DNA from: Terrimesophilobacter sp036833635
Lineage (GTDB): Bacteria; Actinomycetota; Actinomycetes; Actinomycetales; Microbacteriaceae
Assembly: GCA_036833635.1 (NCBI GenBank)
Contig: DAITPJ010000009.1
Span: 1-33,738 of the forward strand
Length of the DNA stretch: 33,738 bases
Direction of reading: 5' to 3'
The translations under genes were made by a program, and so were the position numbers. Each line of letters starts with the position of its first letter. Position 1 is the first letter of the stretch. This document shows positions 8,084 through 14,552 of the stretch, in pieces. The notes below the pieces were generated by a model, which was not told the DNA's origin, searched no databases, and saw nothing but the letters and a program-made list of their open reading frames with translations.

Positions 8084-8136
8084 AGGGCCGCCGCCGGGAG
8101 TCGATCACCATGCGGTGATGCTCCGGCGGCGGCCCT
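8084..8136. terminator. Bidirectional hairpin terminator
   Basis: A 16-bp GC-rich stem (AGGGCCGCCGCCGG... with CCGGCGGCGGCCCT, one bulged base) encloses a second 6-bp stem (ATCACC/GGTGAT). It lies 15 bp after the mug-like gene and 13 bp after the stop of the convergent small gene at 8150, so it can serve both. Confidence 0.8.
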
Positions 8137-8149
8137 CGTTGGGCGCGCA

Positions 8150-8416
8150 TTACTGGCGCGGGGTGTTCAGGAGGCGCATCCGCTCTGCTGCGAGCTCGCG
8201 CTCGAGCATGGCGAGACGCTGCTCCACCCGGTTTGCGCGTCGTTCACGGGACTCGACGGCGAGTGGCCGACGACCCCACTTCACGAGCGCGACGCCGACG
8301 TGCAACGCGACCCGGTCGACGAGACCGACCCTGCGCGCCTCGCGGCGGTGCTGCGACTCCACCGATTGCGGCGGATGCTGGTGGCGATCGCGTTCGATCG
8401 TCATGACGGTATTCAT
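8150..8416 (-). CDS. Small basic hypothetical protein
   Basis: 88 residues, very rich in Arg (RREARRVGLVDRV, KWGRRPL, RERRANRVEQRL), with a short amphipathic stretch LVDRVALHVGVALVKWGRRP and a C-terminal helix of coiled-coil character. I know similar small proteins from Microbacteriaceae and relatives, but no function. ATG 8416 is chosen because a clear Shine-Dalgarno (GTGAGGAAC) lies about 7 nt upstream. The open frame extends back to 8584, but that part lacks such a signal and overlaps a structured leader. A peripheral membrane or nucleic-acid-associated role would suit the composition; this is inference only. Confidence 0.7.
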   Translation of the reverse strand: MNTVMTIERDRHQHPPQSVESQHRREARRVGLVDRVALHVGVALVKWGRRPLAVESRERRANRVEQRLAMLERELAAERMRLLNTPRQ

Positions 8417-8628
8417 GGTTGTGTTCCTCACTTCTGATGGTTCGTACAGGTCGCGGCGCACACGATCGATGAGCGATCGAGTGACGCCGCCATACGGGGT
8501 GATGGCCCGGATGCTGCACGCAGAGACGCTGCAGCGTTGGCACGGAAAGGTGCCGGCCGAGCCGGGCTTCGAAAGCGCCACCACCGTCCGATTCGGTGAC
8601 GTTCAGCCTTTCGGGCTGCGCTCCCGGG
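8417..8628 (-). promoter_or_regulatory. Structured 5' leader of the small gene
   Basis: The stretch between the micro-ORF stop and ATG 8416 can form a chain of short stem-loops when read on the minus strand: CAGCC/GGCTG, GGCAC/GTGCC, GCTGCA/TGCAGC and CGATCG/CGATCG with CAC/GTG extension. None matches a riboswitch class I know. With the micro-ORF it makes an unusually long leader (about 300 nt) for an 88-residue gene. Confidence 0.4.
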
Positions 8629-8697
8629 TCAGGAGGTGAGGGCGCAGACGAAGCCGGCGGTTGAACGGGAGATTCCCGGAATATCTGTAACGAACAC
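8629..8697 (-). CDS. 22-residue micro-ORF in the leader
   Basis: GTG at 8697, preceded by a perfect Shine-Dalgarno AAAGGAGG (8703-8710) at 5-nt spacing, opens a 22-codon frame (VFVTDIPGISRSTAGFVCAL...) ending TGA at 8629-8631. The signal is the strongest in this part of the window, where most genes look leaderless, so translation is likely. It could be a regulatory leader peptide or a small protein in its own right. Its composition shows no run of one amino acid that would point to a classical attenuator. Confidence 0.5.
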   Translation of the reverse strand: MFVTDIPGISRSTAGFVCALTS

Positions 8698-8715
8698 GCT
8701 GGCCTCCTTTCGTCT

Positions 8716-8759
8716 GTTGCGCGGGTTACACCGTACTGCGCGTGCGCCTGCCGCGCAAC
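8716..8759 (-). promoter_or_regulatory. Promoter within a 9-bp inverted repeat
   Basis: On the minus strand -35 TTGCGC (8758-8753), 17-bp spacer, -10 TACGGT (8735-8730), upstream of the micro-ORF. The promoter is bracketed by a perfect 9-bp inverted repeat (GTTGCGCGG at 8716-8724 and CCGCGCAAC at 8751-8759), one arm covering the -35. This looks like a regulator-binding site. Confidence 0.45.
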
Positions 8760-8836
8760 GCCGGGCGCGGTAATCGCTGCGGGAGTTATGCATCCGTTAC
8801 GCCGAAGCTGCGGAGGCGCCTGCGGCGCCGAATCCC

Positions 8837-8842
8837 TAGGAT
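8837..8842 (+). promoter_or_regulatory. -10 element of the PLDc_N gene
   Basis: TAGGAT, 7 nt before ATG 8850. It favours that start over the in-frame ATG at 8841, which overlaps the hexamer. Confidence 0.45.
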
Positions 8843-8849
8843 GCTGGAC

Positions 8850-9215
8850 ATGCCCTTTGTGTTCTCCGCGCTGACCCTCCTTCTCATGATCGGAGCGCTC
8901 GCCGACATCATCACGCGCGACCAGTCGCAGGTGCGGCACCTTCCCAAGCTGGTCTGGATCATCCTCGTGATCCTCATTCCGCTCGTCGGGTCGATCCTCT
9001 GGTTCGTCGTCGGCCACGAGTATGCGGCGCCGGCAGACCGGGGCACGTTCGGCGACCCGCGCCGGTGGGAGAAGCCCGAGCCCGTCGCGCGGGACACGGC
9101 CGCCGAACTCGCTGCGCTCGAGCGGGAGATCGAGGCGAACGAGAAATCCGATCGCATCCGGAAGCTCGAGGCGGAGCTCGAGCAGAAGCGCCGGTCGAAG
9201 GGCGACACCCCCTGA
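8850..9215 (+). CDS. PLDc_N-domain membrane protein
   Basis: 121 residues: two hydrophobic segments (PFVFSALTLLLMIGALADII and LVWIILVILIPLVGSILWFVVG) joined by RDQSQVRHLPKL, the pattern of the phospholipase D N-terminal domain seen alone in many small actinobacterial proteins. After residue 55 it becomes a charged cytosolic tail with a likely coiled coil (ELAALEREIEANEKSDRIRK, then a further Glu/Lys-rich helix). No catalytic domain is attached. Its role is unknown; a membrane-anchored scaffold is one possibility. Confidence 0.8.
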   Translation: MPFVFSALTLLLMIGALADIITRDQSQVRHLPKLVWIILVILIPLVGSILWFVVGHEYAAPADRGTFGDPRRWEKPEPVARDTAAELAALEREIEANEKSDRIRKLEAELEQKRRSKGDTP

Positions 9216-9254
9216 GCCACGTGATGAGGCCCACACCGGGCGCACCCGATCCGC

Positions 9255-9260
9255 GACAAT
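9255..9260 (+). promoter_or_regulatory. Possible -10 element of the LLM gene at 9267
   Basis: GACAAT, 6 nt before GTG 9267. It matches the leaderless spacing but lacks the initial T of the other examples. Confidence 0.3.
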
Positions 9261-9266
9261 AGACCC

Positions 9267-10280
9267 GTGCCATCGACCCCTCCCAACACCGGCTCGCATA
9301 TCGGGCTCGCCGCAGCGCTTGACCAATTCGCCCCCGGCGAAGTTGTCGAGCTCGCCGCGCACGCCGAGCGGGCTGGTTTCCAGGGAGTCATGGCGGCCGA
9401 TCGCTTCCAGCCCTGGGTCCCGAATCAAGGAAATGCCGCATTCGTCTGGCCCGTTCTCGGCGCTGTCGGGCAGGTGACGACGAAAGACCTTGGAACGGGT
9501 GTCACGGTGCCCGGCTACCGCTGGCATCCGGCCATGGTCGCCCAGGCCAGTGCGACGCTCGGGGCGCTGTACCCCGGCCGGCACTGGCTCGGCATCGGCT
9601 CCGGCGAGGCGATCGACGAGCACGTCGTGGGCGGGTACTGGCCAGAGACCGCGGAGCGCATCAACAGGATGTTCGAGGCCGTCGAGATCATCCACAAACT
9701 GTTCACGGCATCCGCGGCGGGTCGCGATACGAAGCACAGCGGGCAGTACTTCACCCTCGAGTCGACGCGGCTCTGGACGATGCCGGAGACCGCCCCTGAG
9801 ATCCTCGTGGCGACGTCCGGACCCGTCACCGCGAAACGCGCCGGCCGCACGGTCGACGGTCTCATCATCGATGGCGCGCCGTACGACAGGATCCCGACAC
9901 TCTTCTCGCGGTTCGACGAGGGAGCGCGGGAGGCCGGTCGCGGCCACGGCACCCGCGTCCAGCGCCTGCACCTGAGCTGGGCGGCGAGCATGGACGAGGC
10001 GATGACGAACGCGATGACCGAGTGGCCGAACGGGGGCCTGCGGTTCCCGCGCTCCGACATCCGATCGCCGTTCGAGTTCGAGCAGCTCGCCCGACTCGCC
10101 CGTCCGGAGGACTTCGAGGGCCGCATGGTCGTCTCCGACGACCCCGATGTGCATCGCGCGGCCATCCAGCGGCATCTGGACCTGGGCTTCGACCGCGTCT
10201 ACCTGCACAACGTCGGCCGCAACCAGCGCGAGTGGATCGACGTGTTCGCCCGCGACGTGCTTCCGAAGCTCGTGCGCTGA
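9267..10280 (+). CDS. LLM-class F420-dependent oxidoreductase (G6P dehydrogenase-like subfamily)
   Basis: 337 residues of the luciferase-like (TIM-barrel) F420 enzyme family. HIGLAAALDQFAPGEVVELA, ADRFQPWVPNQGNAAFVW, LGALYPGRHWLGIGSGEAIDEHVVG and LVATSGPVTAKRAGRTVDGLI follow the layout of Fgd, but the catalytic His40 of Fgd is replaced (ADRFQPW instead of SDHFQPW). It therefore belongs with the Fgd-like family of unknown substrate and not with Fgd itself. GTG 9267 follows a possible -10. Its stop overlaps the cofE start (TGATG), so the two are translationally coupled, which supports an F420 function. Confidence 0.88.
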   Translation: MPSTPPNTGSHIGLAAALDQFAPGEVVELAAHAERAGFQGVMAADRFQPWVPNQGNAAFVWPVLGAVGQVTTKDLGTGVTVPGYRWHPAMVAQASATLGALYPGRHWLGIGSGEAIDEHVVGGYWPETAERINRMFEAVEIIHKLFTASAAGRDTKHSGQYFTLESTRLWTMPETAPEILVATSGPVTAKRAGRTVDGLIIDGAPYDRIPTLFSRFDEGAREAGRGHGTRVQRLHLSWAASMDEAMTNAMTEWPNGGLRFPRSDIRSPFEFEQLARLARPEDFEGRMVVSDDPDVHRAAIQRHLDLGFDRVYLHNVGRNQREWIDVFARDVLPKLVR

Positions 10281-11050
10281 TGCCGGGCTTCAGCGTGTGG
10301 ACGGTCGAGGGCATCCCCGAGGTCGTGGCCGGCGACGACCTGCCGACGATCATCGCGGATGCCGTGGGGGCTCTCGAGGACGGCGACATCGTCGCCGTCA
10401 CGAGCAAGATCGTCTCCAAGGCCGAAGGGCGGCAGATCGAGGCGGCCGACCGGGAGGACGCGATCACGGCGGAGACCGTGCGCGTGGTCGCCACCAAGGC
10501 GCACCCCGGCGGCGTGACGCGCATCGTCGAGAACCGGCTGGGCCTCGTGCTCGCGGCGGCGGGCGTCGACTCGAGCAATGCGCCGGACGGCACGATTCTG
10601 CTCCTGCCGCTCGACCCGGATGCCTCGGCCCTCGCGATCTGCTCGGCCCTTCGTGAGCGGTTCGGGGTGCGCGTCGGCGTCGTCGTGACCGACACGCTCG
10701 GCCGGCCATGGCGGCTAGGGCAGACGGACGTGGCGATCGGGGCGGCTGGGCTTCACGTGCTCGACGACCTCCGCGGCACGACGGATGCCGGCGGTCGCCG
10801 CCTCGAGGCGACGATCGCGGCGGTCGCCGACGAGGTCGCCGCGGCGGCCGACCTCGTGAAGCGCAAGGCGTCCGGGCTGCCGGTCGCCGTCATCCGGGGC
10901 CTCGCTCATCTCGTCGGCGCTCTCGATGAACCCGGCGCAGCAGCGATCATTCGCCCGGCCGCAGAAGACCTCTTCCGGCTGGGAAGCGACGAGGCCTACG
11001 CCGAGGGCTTTCGCGACGGCGGAGGCTCGGCCATTGACTCCGCTGATTGA
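10280..11050 (+). CDS. cofE: Coenzyme F420:L-glutamate ligase, single domain
   Basis: Adds glutamate to F420-0 with GTP to form the polyglutamate tail of F420. The 256 residues show the CofE pattern: DGDIVAVTSKIVSKAEGR, RIVENRLGLVLAAAGVDSSNAPDGT (given here only as the conserved block around NRLGLVLAAAGVDSSN), VVVTDTLGRPWRLGQTDVAIG and KRKASGLPVAVIRGL. Mycobacterial FbiB carries an additional C-terminal FMN domain that reduces dehydro-F420-0; this protein stops after the CofE domain. That is what a cell importing ready-made F420-0 would need. ATG overlaps the preceding stop. The last codons and stop (ATTGACTCCGCTGATTGA) are part of the first unit of the downstream tandem repeat. Confidence 0.93.
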   Translation: MPGFSVWTVEGIPEVVAGDDLPTIIADAVGALEDGDIVAVTSKIVSKAEGRQIEAADREDAITAETVRVVATKAHPGGVTRIVENRLGLVLAAAGVDSSNAPDGTILLLPLDPDASALAICSALRERFGVRVGVVVTDTLGRPWRLGQTDVAIGAAGLHVLDDLRGTTDAGGRRLEATIAAVADEVAAAADLVKRKASGLPVAVIRGLAHLVGALDEPGAAAIIRPAAEDLFRLGSDEAYAEGFRDGGGSAIDSAD

Positions 11051-11375
11051 GTAGCGCCCGGAGGGTGCGTATCGAGATCCGGGTATGGGTTGCCGGGTTT
11101 CGATACGGTCGCTGCGCGACCTACTCAACCAGCGGGTAGGTACGGGCGGCCATTGACTCCGCTGATTGAGTAGCGCCCGGAGGGTGCGTATCGAAATCCG
11201 GGTATGGGTTGCCTGGTTTCGATACGGTCGCTGCGCGACCTACTCAACCAGCGGGTAGGTACGGGCGGCCATTGACTCCGCTGATTGAGTAGCGCCCGGA
11301 GGGTGCGTATCGAAATCCGGGTATGGGTTGCCTGGTTTCGATACGGTCGCTGCGCGACCTACTCAACCAGCGGGC
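11030..11375. repeat. Three tandem copies of a 119-bp unit, each a palindromic element
   Basis: Units begin with CCATTGACTCC at 11031, 11150 and 11269 (period 119); the third is cut short near 11375. Each holds TTGAGTAG...CGTATCGAAAT facing GGTTTCGATACG...CTACTCAACC, an inverted pair of the GGTTGAGTAG element found also at 23305 and 27341. Copies 2 and 3 are identical where they overlap; copy 1 differs at two or more bases. The first unit starts inside the 3' end of cofE. This fills the whole interval between cofE and the DUF2207 gene; nothing else is visible there. Confidence 0.92.
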
Positions 11376-11380
11376 AGGGG

Positions 11381-13195
11381 CTACCAGCCGCCCCCGCCTC
11401 CGCCGCCCCCGCCGCCGCCGGAGGAGCCTCCTCCGCTCGAGCCGCCCGAGAAGCTGCTGCCGCCAGAGGAACTCCAGGACGATCCGGACGATGAGGGTGG
11501 TGGCGGCGTCGTCGCGAAGTAGGTCGACCCGACCGAGTTCGAGAACGTCGAGAGCCTCGCCACGTCTCCCGAGCCCGAGTACCACTCGGGCGTGCCCGCC
11601 TGGGCGTAGTGCCGCCCGAGTTCGCCGATCCACTCCTTCTCGATGCCGAAGATCATGGCGTAGGGCAGAAGCTTCTCGTAAAGCTTGACGATCGCTGACT
11701 CGTCCGTCACGTCGATGCGCTCGGCGGTGTCGGGCGCCTGCAGCACCCGGATGCGGTCGGCCTCTGCGAGTTTCACATAGTCCCGGATGCCGTACAGGTA
11801 GTCCCGCATCGCCGCACCCTCGGCGGTCATGACGGATGGCGGCGTCGCGAGGGCGGCAACGACGATCCAGCCGACGGGGCAGAGGACTGCCGCGAGCCAG
11901 ACCCCCGCAGTGTCGGCCTCGAAGCCCAGCGCGACGAACCACAGCGCGATCGCCGCGACCGCGACGGCGAAAGTCGCCCATCGAACCATCCGGGGGACTC
12001 TGGTGGCGGGCCGGGCGCGCCAACCGCGCGAACTCACCTCCTGGAAGACAGCGTTCCTTCGGGCGGCGAGGCGGTCACCGAGCCCGTAGTCGCTCGCGTC
12101 GAGAGCCTGCCGGCGGCCGACGCTGAGCTTGCCGAAGAGAGCCTTGAGGCTTGTCCGCTCCTCGTCGCGGACGGTCGGCCAGCCGGCGAGCAGTTCGAGC
12201 TCGTAGCGGGAGTTCCTGCTGCGGTCGGGGTACTCGCGGATGGCGAGGATGCGGTTCACCGCGAACCCGACGATCTGGGCTGGCAGGGCCGTCTGGTCCC
12301 GGTGGAGGAGTGCTGCTGCCAGCATGGGGTAGGCGTCCTTCGGCGGGGTGTACTCGGGAATGATGACCCCCCGCCCGCGGTCGTCGCGCCACACGAAGAG
12401 CCGCAGGGCGAGCACGAACAGGAACGCGGCGCCCGTGAGTCCGAGCAGCACCCACGGCAGGATCGCGAACGCCCAGTGGTCGCGCAGGAGCGGCGGGTCG
12501 ACGAAGGCGCCGGGGTCGAAGCCGATCGCGATCGTGAGGTTCTGGTACGGGCCGAGCTCGGTCGCGCTCGCCGTGATCGTGTCGCCGGACCGCTCGATGT
12601 CGCAGCGGTCGGTGCTTCCCTCGTAGCCCTGGTAGCACGCGAGGTTGCCCGTGAGGTCGGCCGCGGTGCCGTCGGCGAGGTGCACCGTCGCGGTGACCCG
12701 CCCGAACGGCTGCGCCCATCCGGTGCCGTTGACGTCCCAATAGAACTCATCGGATGCCGTGTCGGCGAACGAGCGCACGACGTTCCGCTGGGTGTACTCG
12801 ATCCGGTACGTCTGGGCGCCGTGGACGTAGCGGTCGGCGTCCCCGATCCTCAGTACGGCGAAACCGTTGTCGTCGTTGCGGGAGTAGTCGACGGTAGACC
12901 CGTCCCCGTCGGTCACGCTCACGTCGGAGAGCCAGAGCTCCACGTCACCGTACTTGAGCGGGATGGCCCGCTCGATGCCGTGGTTCTGGTCGAAGTCAGG
13001 GAACACGGCCTCGAGCGTCTCGACCGTGCGCAGCGTCGCGTTGCCCCCGGCGTCGCGCCCGAGGTGATAGTCGACCGACATCGAGGTGAACGTGAAGTCC
13101 TGCGGTGACGTGTTAACTGTGGCGACGGCGGCCGCGCCGGGCACCAGAATCGCTGCTGCGACAACGAACGTGAGGGCCGTGAGGCGCAGGCGCAT
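11381..13195 (-). CDS. DUF2207-domain membrane protein
   Basis: 604 residues with a signal peptide (RLRLTALTFVVAAAILVPGAAA), a large extracytoplasmic DUF2207 domain (TSMSVDYHLGRDAGG, ERAIPLKYGDVELWLSDVSV, YRIEYTQRNVV, DEFYWDVNGTGW), a membrane segment (FAILPWVLLGLTGAAFLFVL), a cytosolic stretch and two more membrane segments (WATFAVAVAAIALWFVALGF, GVWLAAVLCPVGWIVVAAL). It ends in a long Ser/Gly tail closing with Gly residues and Trp, as is usual in this family. The function is unknown. It diverges from the DUF58/transglutaminase/MoxR block, which suggests a shared envelope role. TACTCT (13202-13207) lies 6 nt before the ATG. Confidence 0.9.
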   Translation of the reverse strand: MRLRLTALTFVVAAAILVPGAAAVATVNTSPQDFTFTSMSVDYHLGRDAGGNATLRTVETLEAVFPDFDQNHGIERAIPLKYGDVELWLSDVSVTDGDGSTVDYSRNDDNGFAVLRIGDADRYVHGAQTYRIEYTQRNVVRSFADTASDEFYWDVNGTGWAQPFGRVTATVHLADGTAADLTGNLACYQGYEGSTDRCDIERSGDTITASATELGPYQNLTIAIGFDPGAFVDPPLLRDHWAFAILPWVLLGLTGAAFLFVLALRLFVWRDDRGRGVIIPEYTPPKDAYPMLAAALLHRDQTALPAQIVGFAVNRILAIREYPDRSRNSRYELELLAGWPTVRDEERTSLKALFGKLSVGRRQALDASDYGLGDRLAARRNAVFQEVSSRGWRARPATRVPRMVRWATFAVAVAAIALWFVALGFEADTAGVWLAAVLCPVGWIVVAALATPPSVMTAEGAAMRDYLYGIRDYVKLAEADRIRVLQAPDTAERIDVTDESAIVKLYEKLLPYAMIFGIEKEWIGELGRHYAQAGTPEWYSGSGDVARLSTFSNSVGSTYFATTPPPPSSSGSSWSSSGGSSFSGGSSGGGSSGGGGGGGGGGGW

Positions 13196-13201
13196 GGGGA
13201 C

Positions 13202-13207
13202 AGAGTA
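13202..13207 (-). promoter_or_regulatory. -10 element of the DUF2207 gene
   Basis: TACTCT on the minus strand at a 6-nt spacing from ATG 13195, fitting a leaderless transcript. Confidence 0.4.
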
Positions 13208-13286
13208 TCGGAGAACTCACTGCCGAAAGAGGCCAGAAACTGTAAGACTCATAGCGAGGATTCAGGCGACCCACGAGGGAGTGCCC

Positions 13287-14552
13287 ATGGACGCAGCGGG
13301 ACGATTCGGCCGCCCTGCGTCGCGCCGCGTGCGGGTCGTCGCACTGACCCTGCGCGGGGGTTCCGTGCTCGCCGTCGGCGTGATCGCCCTCGTCGTCGCC
13401 TACATCGCCGGCTGGCCCGAACTGCTCATCCTTGCCTGCTTCTGCGGCGTTCCGCCCCTGCTCGCGCTCCTCTTCGTGTTCCGGATGCGGCCGCGTGTCT
13501 CGGTCGCCCGCTTCACGACCCCGGCGATCGTCACGGCGGGCAACACCGGCTCCGCGCGGCTCAAGGTCGGCAACCTCGCCGGCGCGAGGACTTCACTCGC
13601 CCACTGGCACGACGAGCTGCCGTGGAGCCCAGGGGCCACGCGCCGGCAGGAGCTTCCTGCGCTCGCCGCCGGGGCCACCCTTTCACTTCAGTACGCGTTC
13701 ACACCGCCACGCCGGGGCATCGCGGAGCTCGGGCCCCTCGTGATCGAGGTCGCCGACCCCTTCGGGCTCGCCAGGGGAGAGTTCCCCGTGGGGGATCGCC
13801 ATCGCGTCGTGGTCGCTCCCGAGACCGTCGAGCTCGACCAGGGGGCTGTCGACATAGCGTCGGACAGCGGTTCGGCGCGGCTCTTCCAGCATCGCGCCCT
13901 CGCAGGCGAGCACGACATCATGACCCGCGACTACCGGCCAGGGGACGCCCTCCGCCGCGTGCACTGGAAAGCGTCGGCGCACCACGGCGACCTCATGGTG
14001 CGCGAGGACGAGAAGCGGAGCCACGCCGAGGCCCTGCTTCTCGTGGACACCCGGCGCGGCTCGTACCGGGACGCGTCCCGCACCCCGTCGCCTGACCGCC
14101 CGGAGAGCGAGCGCTTCGAATGGGCTCTGCGCATGGTCGCCTCGCTGCGCGACCACCTTGTGCGCAACGGCCTCAAGGTGCGGGTCGCGGAGACGGCCGT
14201 CCCCCAGCTCGCCGATGCCGACCACGTTGACGACTTCGTGGAAAGCCTTGCCAGGGTACGGCTGAGCTACCAGGACGGGCCGTCGCTTCGCCTCGCTGAA
14301 GCCCGCGCGGAGAGCCTCGGCTCGCTTTTCGCCGTGCTCGACGCTCCGGATGGCGAGACGGTCGCGGCGCTCGTCGAGCAGCGCGGCTCCTTCGATCTCG
14401 CGGTCGCGTTCCTGCTCGGGGGCGCGGGAGAGCCGCTCGCCGAGCGGCTCGAGCGCGCGGGCTGGACCGTGCATCGCGTCGGCGTCGACGAAACGGTCGC
14501 CGAGGCATGGCAGGCACTCGGCTCAGGGGGCGACGATGGCCGCGATGCCTGA
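13287..14552 (+). CDS. DUF58-domain protein (first paralogue)
   Basis: 421 residues. Two N-terminal membrane segments (GGSVLAVGVIALVVAYIAGW, LLILACFCGVPPLLALLFVF) precede a beta-rich region (PPRRGIAELGPLVIEVADPFGLARG) and the DUF58 core with the hallmark YRPGDALRRVHWKASAHHG near residue 215-235, followed by a von Willebrand-like fold. DUF58 proteins are the usual partners of MoxR ATPases. GAGGGA lies 6 nt before ATG 13287. It overlaps the next gene by 17 bp. A second copy of the pair lies after moxR. Confidence 0.9.
   Translation: MDAAGRFGRPASRRVRVVALTLRGGSVLAVGVIALVVAYIAGWPELLILACFCGVPPLLALLFVFRMRPRVSVARFTTPAIVTAGNTGSARLKVGNLAGARTSLAHWHDELPWSPGATRRQELPALAAGATLSLQYAFTPPRRGIAELGPLVIEVADPFGLARGEFPVGDRHRVVVAPETVELDQGAVDIASDSGSARLFQHRALAGEHDIMTRDYRPGDALRRVHWKASAHHGDLMVREDEKRSHAEALLLVDTRRGSYRDASRTPSPDRPESERFEWALRMVASLRDHLVRNGLKVRVAETAVPQLADADHVDDFVESLARVRLSYQDGPSLRLAEARAESLGSLFAVLDAPDGETVAALVEQRGSFDLAVAFLLGGAGEPLAERLERAGWTVHRVGVDETVAEAWQALGSGGDDGRDA

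Noticed and set aside
8244..10208. 654-residue minus-strand gene
   Set aside because: It is the shadow of the LLM and PLDc_N genes, has no recognisable domain and shows the Arg/Gly-rich composition of an out-of-frame reading.
9267..10280. Second true Fgd
   Set aside because: The position of catalytic His40 in Fgd is not His here, so it was placed in the Fgd-like LLM group with unknown substrate.
11030..11375. CRISPR array
   Set aside because: The units are 119 bp and adjacent copies are the same throughout; there are no short repeats with unique spacers and no cas genes.
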